Assembly (NCBI GenBank): GCA_934271245.1
Contig: CAKQQY010000016.1
Coordinates: 1 to 37,019, forward strand
Length of the DNA stretch: 37,019 nucleotides
Direction: 5' to 3'
Origin: an uncultured Clostridia bacterium
GTDB taxonomy: Bacteria; Bacillota; Clostridia; Christensenellales; Borkfalkiaceae
The position numbers were made by a program, and so were the translations under genes. The notes beneath the pieces were generated by a model. That model saw only the letters and a program-made list of their open reading frames with translations. It searched no databases and was not told the origin of the DNA. Positions 7,498 to 17,300 of the stretch are shown one piece after another; position 1 is the stretch's first letter; each line of letters begins with the position of its first letter.

Positions 7498-9234
7498 TTA
7501 TTCTTCGATAAGCGTAAGTTTTCTTATGACTTCCAAATCGAATTTCGGGTTATGGTTTTCGTCGAGCAAACCGTTGACTTCGTGCTGGCAATCGGTAAGT
7601 TGCGTATAGCAAAATCCCTGAAACCACATTTTCTGTATGCCGCTTAAAAGGTTTTTATATCGGGAAAGGAACTCTTCGTCGTTTTTCGCATCGGTATTAT
7701 ATCCCCAGTCCCCCGCTTTTTTATTGTTCTGCATGGCAATGCCGCCGAACTCGCTGAAAAGCACCGGCTGACCGTTAAACTTACAACCGTCGCAAATTAT
7801 TTTGTGGTTACGCTCGGAATTCATATCGAGTTTATCGGGATTATAGATTTTCGGGAATTCGTTGCTGTCGAAAGAATAGTCGTGTATGGTTACGACGTCG
7901 GTTTCGGGGTTTTCCCACCCGTCGTTTGTGGAAACAAGGCGGCTGTCGTCCAACGAGCGTGTATAATAATAAAGCGAACGGGCAAAATCCTGCTGTTTTC
8001 CTTGTTTGTTCAATCCTTCCACGCCCCAACTTTCGTTCAGCGGAACGTAACACACGACCGACGTAAAGTTACGCGCTTCCTTTATTATTTCCGCCCAGTC
8101 GCGAACGAGATTTTGTTCTTCCGTAAACCCGAATTCGTAAGCGGACGGCATTTCGCACCAGGTTAAAAAACCGAGTTCGTCCGCATAATAGTAAAAATAC
8201 GGGTCTTCGAACTTCTGATGTTTTCTCGCTCCGTTATACCCCATTTTTTTAGACAATATTATGTCGTTTTTCAAGGCTTCGGAAGATAAGGGCGTCATAC
8301 CGCTTTCTTTAAAATATCCCTGATCGAGAATAAGGCGTTGATACAACGGTTTACCGTTAAGAGTTATTACTCCGTTTTCTATCGCGATTTCGCGTAAGCC
8401 CGCGCGCGTGGTTAATCGGTCGCATTCTTCTTTTCCGCAACAGAGTTTGATCTCAATTGCGAACAAATCGGGTTTATCGATACTCCATAAATAGTATCCG
8501 TTTTTAACCGATTCTTCGGGAAGTTTTACGAAAGTTTTTGCGGAAAATCCGTTAAATTCAAACTTTTCGCTCGCAACGGTTTTTCCCTTAAAAGTAAAGG
8601 TTATTTCCGCGTTCGTGGCTTTAGAATACGCGCTTTCTAATTCTACGGCGAAACCGCAATCTTTTACGCTCGGGATAACGCTTCTCGAATTCAGATAATC
8701 TTTTCCCGTAAATTCCAGCCATACGCTTTGCCATATCCCCGTATTCGGAATATACCAGCAACCCTGGCGTTCGTTCGTCCAACTCTGTTTTCCGCGCGGC
8801 ACGCGTTTATCGAGCGTGTCGACGCATTTTATCACGAGAACGTTTCGTTCTTCGACGAAAGGCGTTACGTTTACGGTAAAGGGCGTAAATCCGCCGATAT
8901 GCGAAAAGGCGAATTTGCCGTTCAGCCATATTTCGCAATAGTAATCCACGGCGTTGAAATTTAATAATACCGTCTTTTCCGTCTGCTCTTTAGAAAGAGA
9001 AAATTCCCGTTTATACCAGACCGTCGGATGATATTCCGTTTCGTTTATTTCGCTCGCTTCGTACTGATACGAATACGGCACGTTTATAACTCTTTTAAAG
9101 TTTGTTTTTCCGTCGGAATATCTGCGTTTTTCTCCTTCGCCGTTATCGTCGTAACAAAATTGCCATTCCCCGTTAAGTGGTTTCCATTCTTCGCGTCTTA
9201 GTTGCGGACGCGGATATTCGTTTCTTGTGAACAT
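7498..9234 (-). CDS. Cytoplasmic glycoside hydrolase family 2 enzyme
   Basis: The 578-residue protein has the GH2 layout: a jelly-roll sugar-binding domain (about 7-175, RPQLRREEWKPLNGEW ... YYCEIWLNGK), an immunoglobulin-like domain (about 180-280) and a TIM barrel (about 281-575). Predicted acid/base Glu401 lies in VPLNESWG and nucleophile Glu495 in VLFSEFGG. GH2 members include beta-galactosidases, beta-glucuronidases, beta-mannosidases and arabinosidases; at this length it resembles the short beta-galactosidase/beta-glucuronidase-like group. No signal peptide is present, so it should act inside the cell on imported oligosaccharides. It is the last gene of the operon from 21386, about 80 bp after the upstream GH43 gene, with a GGA-type ribosome binding site. 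Exact specificity cannot be assigned. Confidence 0.88.
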   Translation of the reverse strand: MFTRNEYPRPQLRREEWKPLNGEWQFCYDDNGEGEKRRYSDGKTNFKRVINVPYSYQYEASEINETEYHPTVWYKREFSLSKEQTEKTVLLNFNAVDYYCEIWLNGKFAFSHIGGFTPFTVNVTPFVEERNVLVIKCVDTLDKRVPRGKQSWTNERQGCWYIPNTGIWQSVWLEFTGKDYLNSRSVIPSVKDCGFAVELESAYSKATNAEITFTFKGKTVASEKFEFNGFSAKTFVKLPEESVKNGYYLWSIDKPDLFAIEIKLCCGKEECDRLTTRAGLREIAIENGVITLNGKPLYQRLILDQGYFKESGMTPLSSEALKNDIILSKKMGYNGARKHQKFEDPYFYYYADELGFLTWCEMPSAYEFGFTEEQNLVRDWAEIIKEARNFTSVVCYVPLNESWGVEGLNKQGKQQDFARSLYYYTRSLDDSRLVSTNDGWENPETDVVTIHDYSFDSNEFPKIYNPDKLDMNSERNHKIICDGCKFNGQPVLFSEFGGIAMQNNKKAGDWGYNTDAKNDEEFLSRYKNLLSGIQKMWFQGFCYTQLTDCQHEVNGLLDENHNPKFDLEVIRKLTLIEE

Positions 9235-9272
9235 AATAATCCTTTTTATAATCTTCCGAACTTTTTATAATC

Positions 9273-9303
9273 GCGGCTTTTCGTTCTTTTCGCGAAAAGC
9301 CGC
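9273..9303 (-). other. Intercistronic stem-loop between GH43 and GH2 genes
   Basis: An 11-bp perfect stem (GCGGCTTTTCG with CGAAAAGCCGC, nine-base loop) fills most of the gap between the GH43 stop codon (minus-strand order) and the GH2 start. On the minus strand no T-run follows, so it is probably an mRNA processing or stabilising hairpin and not a terminator. A direct repeat CTTTTTATAATC (9242-9253 and 9261-9272) sits beside it. Confidence 0.5.
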
Positions 9304-9313
9304 AGTTACCTTG

Positions 9314-11716
9314 TTATTTTCCCAAATCCGTATACTCTATCGATTTTAACGTAATTTCCCCGTTCACCGAGTAAAGCCCCAGATGCCCGCTTAAAAACGC
9401 GTAATCGTCTCGCGCGTTCATAGAGGCGCCGTTAATCTTTACGGTTATTTTTTCCGCCACACATTCGATTTCAACGGTTATATTACCGTTATTCGGGTCG
9501 AAAGGAATTGCGGCAAGCATTTCGTCGCCGTAATCGTACCTGTACAAAACGGCAAGATTTCCGCTTATCTGCAGATAGTATCCTCGCCACGCCTGCGATG
9601 CCTGGTCTTTATGATAAGAGAAATCTTTCGCTCTTATCATTATACCAAGGTTGTTACCCGCCTCTTCCGATACTTTTAGGCTGCAATTAACCTTGAAATC
9701 GGTTACGGTAACGTCTTTCGCGTAAGCCACGCTCGGCAATCCCGTGCCGATAACTTTCGCGTAGTTATCGGTTATTTCCGTTGAGCCGTAAACCGACTCG
9801 AATCCGCCTGCCGACATCGTTGCGGAATTTTGCATAAGAACAGATTTAAACGATACAATTTCCGCTTTGCCTTCTGTTACTTCGACTTTCATTACCGAAA
9901 GCCCTTTATCGCATAGAATTTTGCCGAGCGGAACGTTTACGGTTTCTGCAGAAGCGTCTTTGCTCTTTTCGACACTACGTATAAATTCTTTATCGCCTAT
10001 CTTAATTTTTATTTTAGCCGAAGTTTCCGCGCTTACTTTGGCGGTAATATAATACTCGCCCGCGCTGCTTACGTCTATACCGTATTTAACCCAGTCGCCC
10101 TTTTTCAGAACGACGGCGTTAAAATCGCCTATCTCTTTAACGCTTTGCTTTTCGCCGACTCTTATTCCTTTTTTAGCGACTTTAGCGTCGGCAATCGCAA
10201 ATCCCCTGTATTCTCCCTTAGCGTACGTCGTTGCGGGGAATTCCGTGGGGAAGTTTTTCGCCGTTTCGAAGTCGGACGTACCGAACACTTCGTTTACGAC
10301 GGCGGTGTAACATACTCCGCCTTTTACCGCGTACCCGAATTTGCCGTCGCTTTTTTCCGCTTCATAACCGAACGCTTTCATATCGTTTACGTAAACGTAT
10401 CCGATTCCGTCGCCGTTTTCTATACGGACGTTACAGAGTTTTCCTTTCGCGAAGTTACGTTCGAAAGTTCTTTCGGCGATTTCCGTTCTTTTACCCGAAA
10501 CGGTTTTTACAAGTTTAACGGTATTGCCGTTAAATTCTACCGTATAACGGGAATCCTGTTTTTCGCCGAAAATCAGTTTTTGCTCGTCGGTTAAATTAAA
10601 GTTGAATTCGGCGGTGAAAAAGCCTTCCGTTTCGCCGTTTAAATAGTACCCGTCGCCGTTTGCGGTAAGTTCGTCGCCGCTCTTTACGAACGCATCGGGT
10701 TTTTCCGGCTTAATGATATAATCGTGCGTATTGCCGTTGGCGGTTACGAGTCCGCCGCTTACGAAATATCTGTCTACGTTATATCTTCTGCCGTTTGATA
10801 TGTGGTTATGGTACGGCGTATAAATCGAATCGAGATTCGGACCGTACACGTTGCTGCTATGACCTAATCCGTAATGATCGCTTTCGGAATCGATAAACAA
10901 TACGTTTTCTGCGGGTTGGGTCATCTTATCGAATTTTACTTTGCCGTCGATATACGAATAAGCGATTCTGTATCCGCGCGACACGACGTGATTACCCGTA
11001 TAGGTAAGATACGTTTTATCTCCCCGTCTGAACGTTCCGGGGCCTTCTATCCAGTGATGAAGGTTGGCGTCCGCGACGTTAACCCCGGTTCCGAGAGTAC
11101 TCGGGGTAATGTTTTCGGGGTCGCTTATTTCATTTATCACAAGCCCCGCGGGAAGCGAAGTGTGAATAATATAAAGTTTGCCGTCTTCGTCGATATAAAA
11201 CGAACCGTCAATCGACATTCCGAGATTGCCGTAGCCTATATTCCCTTCGGTACCGACGTCCGACTTGGAAAACAATCTGAAATCCTTATCGGGATAAGCG
11301 GAACGATATATATAATGCCCTTTTCCGTCGCGCGACTGACACATATAAAACCAGCCGTTATAATACTTTACTTCGGGCGCGTACGCTCCGCAAACGGTAG
11401 GTTCGTCTTCGCTTACGGCAAACCCTGCGTACTCCCAGTTTATCATATCGTCGGAAGTAAACACCTTTATGCCGTTATGACCGCCGGGCGTAGAAGGATA
11501 CAGATAATATTTTCCGTTATAACGCATAACGAAAGGATCTCCTATTCCCGATTGCCACTGCCCTTCTATTTCGATATGGTTTTTATATCTTTCTCCGTCT
11601 TTCGGAGAATAATCGTATTCGGGCGTCACGCCGTTACCGCAACCGGTAAGACCCGACAGAGAAACGATTGAAGTCAGCGTATAAATCATAGCCGTTAATA
11701 ATCCTGTTTTTTTCAT
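9314..11716 (-). CDS. GH43 lipoprotein with carbohydrate-binding domains
   Basis: The 800-residue precursor has a lipobox (LTGC, Cys26), so it is tethered outside the cell. The five-bladed GH43 propeller spans about residues 45-345, with the catalytic triad Asp60 (GIGDPF, base), Asp170 (SIDGSF, pKa modulator) and Glu224 (IEGPGTF, acid). Downstream come a laminin-G-like beta-sandwich (about 360-490), a CBM6/CBM35-like galactose-binding domain (about 500-635) and a second concanavalin-like, CBM66/DUF1080-like domain (about 645-798). GH43 enzymes are usually alpha-L-arabinofuranosidases or beta-xylosidases, some exo-beta-galactosidases. It lies between a second GH43 gene and the GH2 gene in one operon, suggesting surface trimming before import. 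Substrate and CBM families are by resemblance only. Confidence 0.87.
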   Translation of the reverse strand: MKKTGLLTAMIYTLTSIVSLSGLTGCGNGVTPEYDYSPKDGERYKNHIEIEGQWQSGIGDPFVMRYNGKYYLYPSTPGGHNGIKVFTSDDMINWEYAGFAVSEDEPTVCGAYAPEVKYYNGWFYMCQSRDGKGHYIYRSAYPDKDFRLFSKSDVGTEGNIGYGNLGMSIDGSFYIDEDGKLYIIHTSLPAGLVINEISDPENITPSTLGTGVNVADANLHHWIEGPGTFRRGDKTYLTYTGNHVVSRGYRIAYSYIDGKVKFDKMTQPAENVLFIDSESDHYGLGHSSNVYGPNLDSIYTPYHNHISNGRRYNVDRYFVSGGLVTANGNTHDYIIKPEKPDAFVKSGDELTANGDGYYLNGETEGFFTAEFNFNLTDEQKLIFGEKQDSRYTVEFNGNTVKLVKTVSGKRTEIAERTFERNFAKGKLCNVRIENGDGIGYVYVNDMKAFGYEAEKSDGKFGYAVKGGVCYTAVVNEVFGTSDFETAKNFPTEFPATTYAKGEYRGFAIADAKVAKKGIRVGEKQSVKEIGDFNAVVLKKGDWVKYGIDVSSAGEYYITAKVSAETSAKIKIKIGDKEFIRSVEKSKDASAETVNVPLGKILCDKGLSVMKVEVTEGKAEIVSFKSVLMQNSATMSAGGFESVYGSTEITDNYAKVIGTGLPSVAYAKDVTVTDFKVNCSLKVSEEAGNNLGIMIRAKDFSYHKDQASQAWRGYYLQISGNLAVLYRYDYGDEMLAAIPFDPNNGNITVEIECVAEKITVKINGASMNARDDYAFLSGHLGLYSVNGEITLKSIEYTDLGK

Positions 11717-11751
11717 TTTTATTTCGTTCTATCGTTGAATATTTATCTGCC

Positions 11752-11778
11752 TGCGGCAAAGAGATTCTCTTTGCCGCA
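11752..11778 (-). other. Intercistronic stem-loop between the two GH43 genes
   Basis: A perfect 12-bp stem (TGCGGCAAAGAG with CTCTTTGCCGCA, three-base loop) lies in the 99-bp gap between the GH43 genes. There is no T-run on the minus strand, so read-through with transcript processing or stabilisation is more likely than termination. Confidence 0.5.
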
Positions 11779-11815
11779 AGCGATATGCGTTGTCTTTTTC
11801 CCTTAATTTTTCCGG

Positions 11816-14308
11816 TTACGCGGAAATTTTAAGGTTACGATAAATCGCAGCCGCGCCGTTGGTGTAAAGACCTATCTTTCCGTGAGTGAACGCAGTAGCG
11901 TCGTCTACTTTGATAAGTTCGCGATCGCCCGATTTGACGACTATAGTATTTCCCCTTACGGTTATGCTTAATTTAACGAACGCGTCGCTGTCCTTAAACG
12001 GATTATCCTGCGCGAGAGTTCCTATCATCTGCGTGCCGTCGGAATAATTCATTCTTTCAAGAACTATCTGGTTGTTGTTTACCGATAAATAGTACCCCTG
12101 AATACTCATATATCCGTCGTGAGAAGAAGCCGCGTAGTTATCCGCGCGGAAAACTATTCCCGCGGTACTCGTTCCCGTCGATCCTTCGAGTTTGATTTCC
12201 ACTTCCAACGTAAAGTCGGTTATGGTGTCGTCTCCGAAGTATACGAGTTGGCGGGTTCCCGCTTTGGCGTAGTGACCGCCGTCTTTAAGTTTCCATATCG
12301 TTTTGTAATCCGCGCCCTTTTCGGCGTAGTTTTCAAGAGTCTGTTCGTAGGACGGAGCTGTAGCGGAAACCTGACAGAACGATAAACTCATATATTCGAA
12401 GGTTTCGCCGAGATTTACAAGGCTTATGACTTTGGCTTCCGCCTTATCTGTTTCGAATTCTCCGACTATCGCTTTAACGAAGGTTTCTTCGGTGTTAACC
12501 TTCGGAAGAGTACATCTCCACACGACTCCGTCGCCCAAAGTTACGCCTATCTTTTTGCCGCCGTCGGTCGCTTTATAAGTAAGTCCCAAAGCGTATCTGC
12601 CCGCTTCGTTATAATTTACGAGATAACTTACGAAATCACCGTTTTGGGCAAGGCTTACCGTTTTAACTCCTTCGTACGGATATTCTTCGAGCGTTTTTAT
12701 TCCGCTGTTTGCGCCAAGCTGCGCGGGAGCATAATAGTTACCGTCTTTAAGATAAAGACTTGCGCCTATAGTCGCGGACGACTGTTTTACTTCTCTCGAA
12801 TCGGAAGAACCCATAGCGGTGTTGCTGAACGCGGTATACCCTACCGTCGCGGAACCGGAAAGCCCTTTATAACCGATTTTGCCGTCTTTTACTTCTATCG
12901 TCGCCTTTTCGATTTTAGTCATATTATCGAATACGACGTTTACTTTTCCGTCTTTAACGCTTACTCTTACGGTATGATTTACCGTCGGATCGAAATCGTT
13001 TACGAGCGTTCCGGTAGAAACCACGGTCAAGTTGCCGTTTTCGTGTCTGACGAGTTCTATAGTCTTTCCGGTATAATCAACGACTACGCCGATATAATTG
13101 TTATCGTCCTGATAACCTACTACGAATTCGGGTTTCGAAACGCCCGAAACGTTGAATTCCGCCGTAAATTCGTTGCCTGCGGTTAAAGAAGAAAGCGCCG
13201 TTCCGTTTGACAAAGCAAGTTTGCCGTCTTCGATTCCCTTTGCCGAGAACTTCGGAAGGGCGGGTTTAACGCTGCCGGTTGGCATAGTCGCAACAGACAT
13301 TTGTCTTCCGTTAAAGAGCAATCTGTCTATCGCAAGGCTTCTGTTAGGGCCGCCTGCCGAGTTAAGAACGTGATACGCAAGATAATAAGAATCCATATCC
13401 GGTCCTAATACCGTGGACGAATGACCTATACCCTTGAATTCGGCGTCGGTATTAAGCGCCAAAGGATTGTTTGCCGCGCGGGTGAACGCGTTTCTGTCTA
13501 TACTGCCGTTTTCGGCTGCTATTTTCGTTGCCGTTGAATAGGCGATTCTGTACCCGTCGGAAGCGACGTGATTACCCGTATAAGTCAGATAGTATACTCC
13601 GTCGTTTTTAAGGATATACGAACCTTCCGTCCAGCCGCCGATTGACGTTTCGTTGAGTTGCGGAGTGGATAACGCGTTGACGCTCAGCATATTATCCATT
13701 TTCGCCATTCTGATTCCGCCGCTCGAAGCGTACGTGAACCACATACTTTCATCGTCGTCGATAAACACCGAACCGTCTATGCTCAATCCGAAGTTGTTCG
13801 TAGCCTTTACGAAAGGTCCTTCGGGCGAGTTCGAAGTTAAAATATAGTGTCCGTTTCCGCCGGGCGAAGTGTACATATAGAACGTTCCGTTAAAGTAATA
13901 CACTTCCGGCGCGTACGCCGCTTTCGTGCAGGGGTCGGTCGAAACGTACCCTTCGGGTAATCCCTGACCCGCAACGGGAGTCCAGTCGATTAAATTTTCC
14001 GACTTATACGCTCTTACGCCCGTCTGAGTATCCAAAGTAGAACAGTAAAGGTAATATGTTCCGTCGTATCTCATTATGAACGGGTCGCCGATACCGTAGC
14101 CTTCCCACTGCGGTTTTATTGTGGTTTGGTCTTTCATAAGATATTCGTTAAAAGACCTGTTGTCGTACGTCGTGAACGCTTCGTTCGGATTATCGTAAGA
14201 AGTACCGTTATTATTATTGTTATCGTTACAGGCGGCGACGCTTAACGTCATACATAACGACAAGACGCCTATGCCTGCTTTCGTGAAAACGTTTTTTAAG
14301 TTTTTCAT
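11816..14308 (-). CDS. GH43 lipoprotein with carbohydrate-binding domains
   Basis: The 830-residue precursor has a lipobox ending at Cys27 (VAAC) followed by an Asn-rich linker. The GH43 propeller covers about residues 60-350, with predicted catalytic Asp75 (GIGDPF), Asp178 (SIDGSV) and Glu228 (WTEGSY). C-terminal domains match the order in the neighbouring GH43 protein: laminin-G-like (about 365-495), CBM6/35-like (about 520-650) and a second concanavalin-like domain (about 655-828). The two genes look like an ancient tandem duplication with diverged specificity. In this copy the acid is in EGS where the other has EGP. The start has AAGGAGG about 7 bases upstream and follows the CBM9 lipoprotein gene by 26 bp. 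Probably an extracellular arabinofuranosidase- or xylosidase-type enzyme. Confidence 0.87.
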   Translation of the reverse strand: MKNLKNVFTKAGIGVLSLCMTLSVAACNDNNNNNGTSYDNPNEAFTTYDNRSFNEYLMKDQTTIKPQWEGYGIGDPFIMRYDGTYYLYCSTLDTQTGVRAYKSENLIDWTPVAGQGLPEGYVSTDPCTKAAYAPEVYYFNGTFYMYTSPGGNGHYILTSNSPEGPFVKATNNFGLSIDGSVFIDDDESMWFTYASSGGIRMAKMDNMLSVNALSTPQLNETSIGGWTEGSYILKNDGVYYLTYTGNHVASDGYRIAYSTATKIAAENGSIDRNAFTRAANNPLALNTDAEFKGIGHSSTVLGPDMDSYYLAYHVLNSAGGPNRSLAIDRLLFNGRQMSVATMPTGSVKPALPKFSAKGIEDGKLALSNGTALSSLTAGNEFTAEFNVSGVSKPEFVVGYQDDNNYIGVVVDYTGKTIELVRHENGNLTVVSTGTLVNDFDPTVNHTVRVSVKDGKVNVVFDNMTKIEKATIEVKDGKIGYKGLSGSATVGYTAFSNTAMGSSDSREVKQSSATIGASLYLKDGNYYAPAQLGANSGIKTLEEYPYEGVKTVSLAQNGDFVSYLVNYNEAGRYALGLTYKATDGGKKIGVTLGDGVVWRCTLPKVNTEETFVKAIVGEFETDKAEAKVISLVNLGETFEYMSLSFCQVSATAPSYEQTLENYAEKGADYKTIWKLKDGGHYAKAGTRQLVYFGDDTITDFTLEVEIKLEGSTGTSTAGIVFRADNYAASSHDGYMSIQGYYLSVNNNQIVLERMNYSDGTQMIGTLAQDNPFKDSDAFVKLSITVRGNTIVVKSGDRELIKVDDATAFTHGKIGLYTNGAAAIYRNLKISA

Positions 14309-14334
14309 TTTCTTTTCCTCCTTATAGAATCTCG

Positions 14335-17300
14335 TTATTGATTCTTATCGGAAACGTAAAGCGTTCCGTCTGCCGCTACGCGGATATACTGAGTGGTATT
14401 CGCGGCGTCTATTCCGTTTCCGTTACCGAAGTAACAATCGTACCAGGGGTCGTATAACATATTATCAACTTCGTTATGCGACGCTTCTCTCATAGCGAAT
14501 CCGAATACTTCGTTTTCGCTTATGCCCAACGCTCCGTACTGAAGTTTATAAGTGAACTTCGTAACTCCGTTTTCTCTCGTTATGGTAACCGTTTCGCCCG
14601 TCTTATAAGAATCGTTTGCCGACCACCATGCCGAACCTTTACCCCATTTTGCGTAAACCGTTCCGTCAGAGAATATCTTTATAAGACCGTCCGAATCCCA
14701 ACTTCCGCCACATGCGCCTTTGCTGAGATAAAGGAGAACCATTTCCTTTTCGCCGGTAACCGCGTTGGTTCCGAAATCTCCCGTCGTGATAAATTCGAAG
14801 GTTACGCCGCTTGCGTCGCGGGAAACCACTCTCGCATAGAAATCGTCTGCCGAAGCCTGCGATCTGCTGCCCGCGCCCTGTTTATCCTGACCGTTGTCGT
14901 TACCCGTTCCGAAATGAACCGGATAAGAATATTCGAACACCGTCTGATTGTCTTCTTTCGCATACATATGGTTATACGCGGAAATTCTTACGTAATCTTT
15001 GGGATTTTCCGGTTTTACGAAAGCGTCGTTATTTACGCCTAACGCGGTGAAATTAGTCCAGCCGTCCCAGTCGCTCGCGCTGTTCGACCACTGACCTGCG
15101 GAGATACCTATTACTTCGGTAGGCGTCAACGCTTCGTCGGCGTTTCTCTGTCCGAAGAACGCGTACGGCATAGTAAATCTCGCTACGACTCCGCTTCCCG
15201 CGGCTTCTACCGTATAAACCATATCCGCGTGTTTCTGTTCGTTTTTAACGCCCGTTCCCCAGTTGACTATCGTTAAGGTTCCGTCGTCGTTCAAGTTGAA
15301 GAGATAATCGCTCGTGTCGCGCGCGTTGTCGCCTGCGCTTGCCTTGGTATCTACGAATAATTCTATTCTTCCGCTGAACGCTCTTTCGGATACGAATCTG
15401 AATTCGAATCCTTTTGCCGAACGAGTGACGTAGCCTTTCCATTTAGCGAATTTTTCGCTCTTCGCGCCGAAGTAGCCGTCGAACGGTTTATATTCGAGCA
15501 TCATATCGATTTCGCCGACGTTGAATTCGGTTGCGCCTTTCGTTACCGAATCTGCTCTGAAAGGAACTTCCGCGTTTTCGTAGCCTGCTTTGGAAATTGT
15601 TACTTTACCGTCTATCGCGGGGAAGTTTTCTATCACGAAAGTTCCGTCCGCAGCGGTGGTTGCGGTTAATTCGCTGTTACCTTCTACCGAAACGGTCGCG
15701 CCTGCAACCGCTCCGTTTACGTTGGTTACTTTACCTTTATAAGAAACGTTCGTTACGGTAGCGGTGGAAGTCAACTGAACGTCGAGGTTTTCTACGCCTG
15801 CCGACAACGTCGCCGCCGGAATTTCTCTTTCCGCGGGCGCGTAATCTTCCGCTTCGAATCTGACGGTTATTCCCGTCATCGTGCCTACGTTTTCGAGAAC
15901 GTATTTGCCGTCGGAGCCGGTAGTCGCCGATATATCGGTACCTTTAACGTATACTGTCGCGCCGGAAATAGCGTCGCCCGTAGTAGACGTTACGGTACCC
16001 GAAACGCTGACTTTTTCTTCTTCTAACGTAATCGTTTCGTTGTAATTGTAATGTGTATCGAAATATCCGTTTTCGAGAACGGTTTTCTTTGTAACGTACC
16101 CTTGTCTGGAGTAAATTATTTCTAACGCTCCGCCGGGTACGGGTAAGTTTATCGACCAGTCGCCGTTATCGTTGGTTAGAGCGGACTGTCCGCCAACCTG
16201 TACTTTTACGCCTTTCATACCTACGTTTCCGCTGACGATGATATTCGTATCGTTGCTTTCCGCAGCGTAAAGTTGGTTATTGGCGCTTACTCTGATATAC
16301 GTTTTGGGAGTTTCGGGCGCTCTGAATCTTCCCGACCAGCCCCAGCCGTCCCAGTCGTTCGCGCTCGTGGACCACTGCCCGAGAGTTATACCGAACACTT
16401 CTATGGGCGATATGCCGAGATAATCGTAAGGAACTAAGAATCTTGCGGTGTATCCGTTATCGTCGTTATTGAAGAGTTTATAGGTTAATCCCTGAGCGGT
16501 AAAGGTTCCGCCTGCGTAATGAGTTCCGCCGATAGTTCCGTCATCGTTTAAGTTAAAACACCAGCAGGAAGTATCCGCTTCTCTGGTTGCCGCGCAATCT
16601 TTGGTATCGAGGTAAATTTCCACGTGACCGGTGAGTTTACGCTGACCGACAAGGTTGAATTCCACGCCGTCGATAGAACGGGAAAGCATTATCGTGGTAT
16701 CGGCAAACTTCGCGCTCTTATTACCGAAAGATTCGGTATTCGCGTAGGGTTTATTGATGTTGACGTCGCCTAAAACCGTCGTATTATCGCCTTCCACTAT
16801 GAGGTCTGCTTTGGAAACGTAAGTTCTGGATTCGCCGTAACCGTCTTTGGAAAGTATAAGCGTTACGTCTTTTTCTGCGGGAACGCCGCTGATTTCAAAC
16901 GAACCGTCCGCGCCTGCAACCGTACTTAAAACGGTGCCCTCGACTTTAACGGTAACTCCGCCGACGTATCCGTCAAGCACGTTTCTGGCTTTGCCCCGAA
17001 TTATCGTCTTGGGAACTTTGTTTTCGTCTTTTATTTCAATCGTTTTAAGTACTCTTCCGCCGTTGACCGCGCGAAGTTCGTCTCTCGTAACGGTGATTAC
17101 GTTCTTAAAGAATCCTTCTTTTTCAACGTTTATTTCGTAAGACAAATCGGAATCTACTTTTTCGAATACGAAGTAGCCCTGATCGTCCGTCGTTTTAACC
17201 GACGACTTTCCGCCTATAACGGTGGTTACCGTCGCGCCCGATACGCCTTCTTTCGTTATGCTGTCGATAACGTATCCCGCCATATCCGCCGCGGGTCTTT

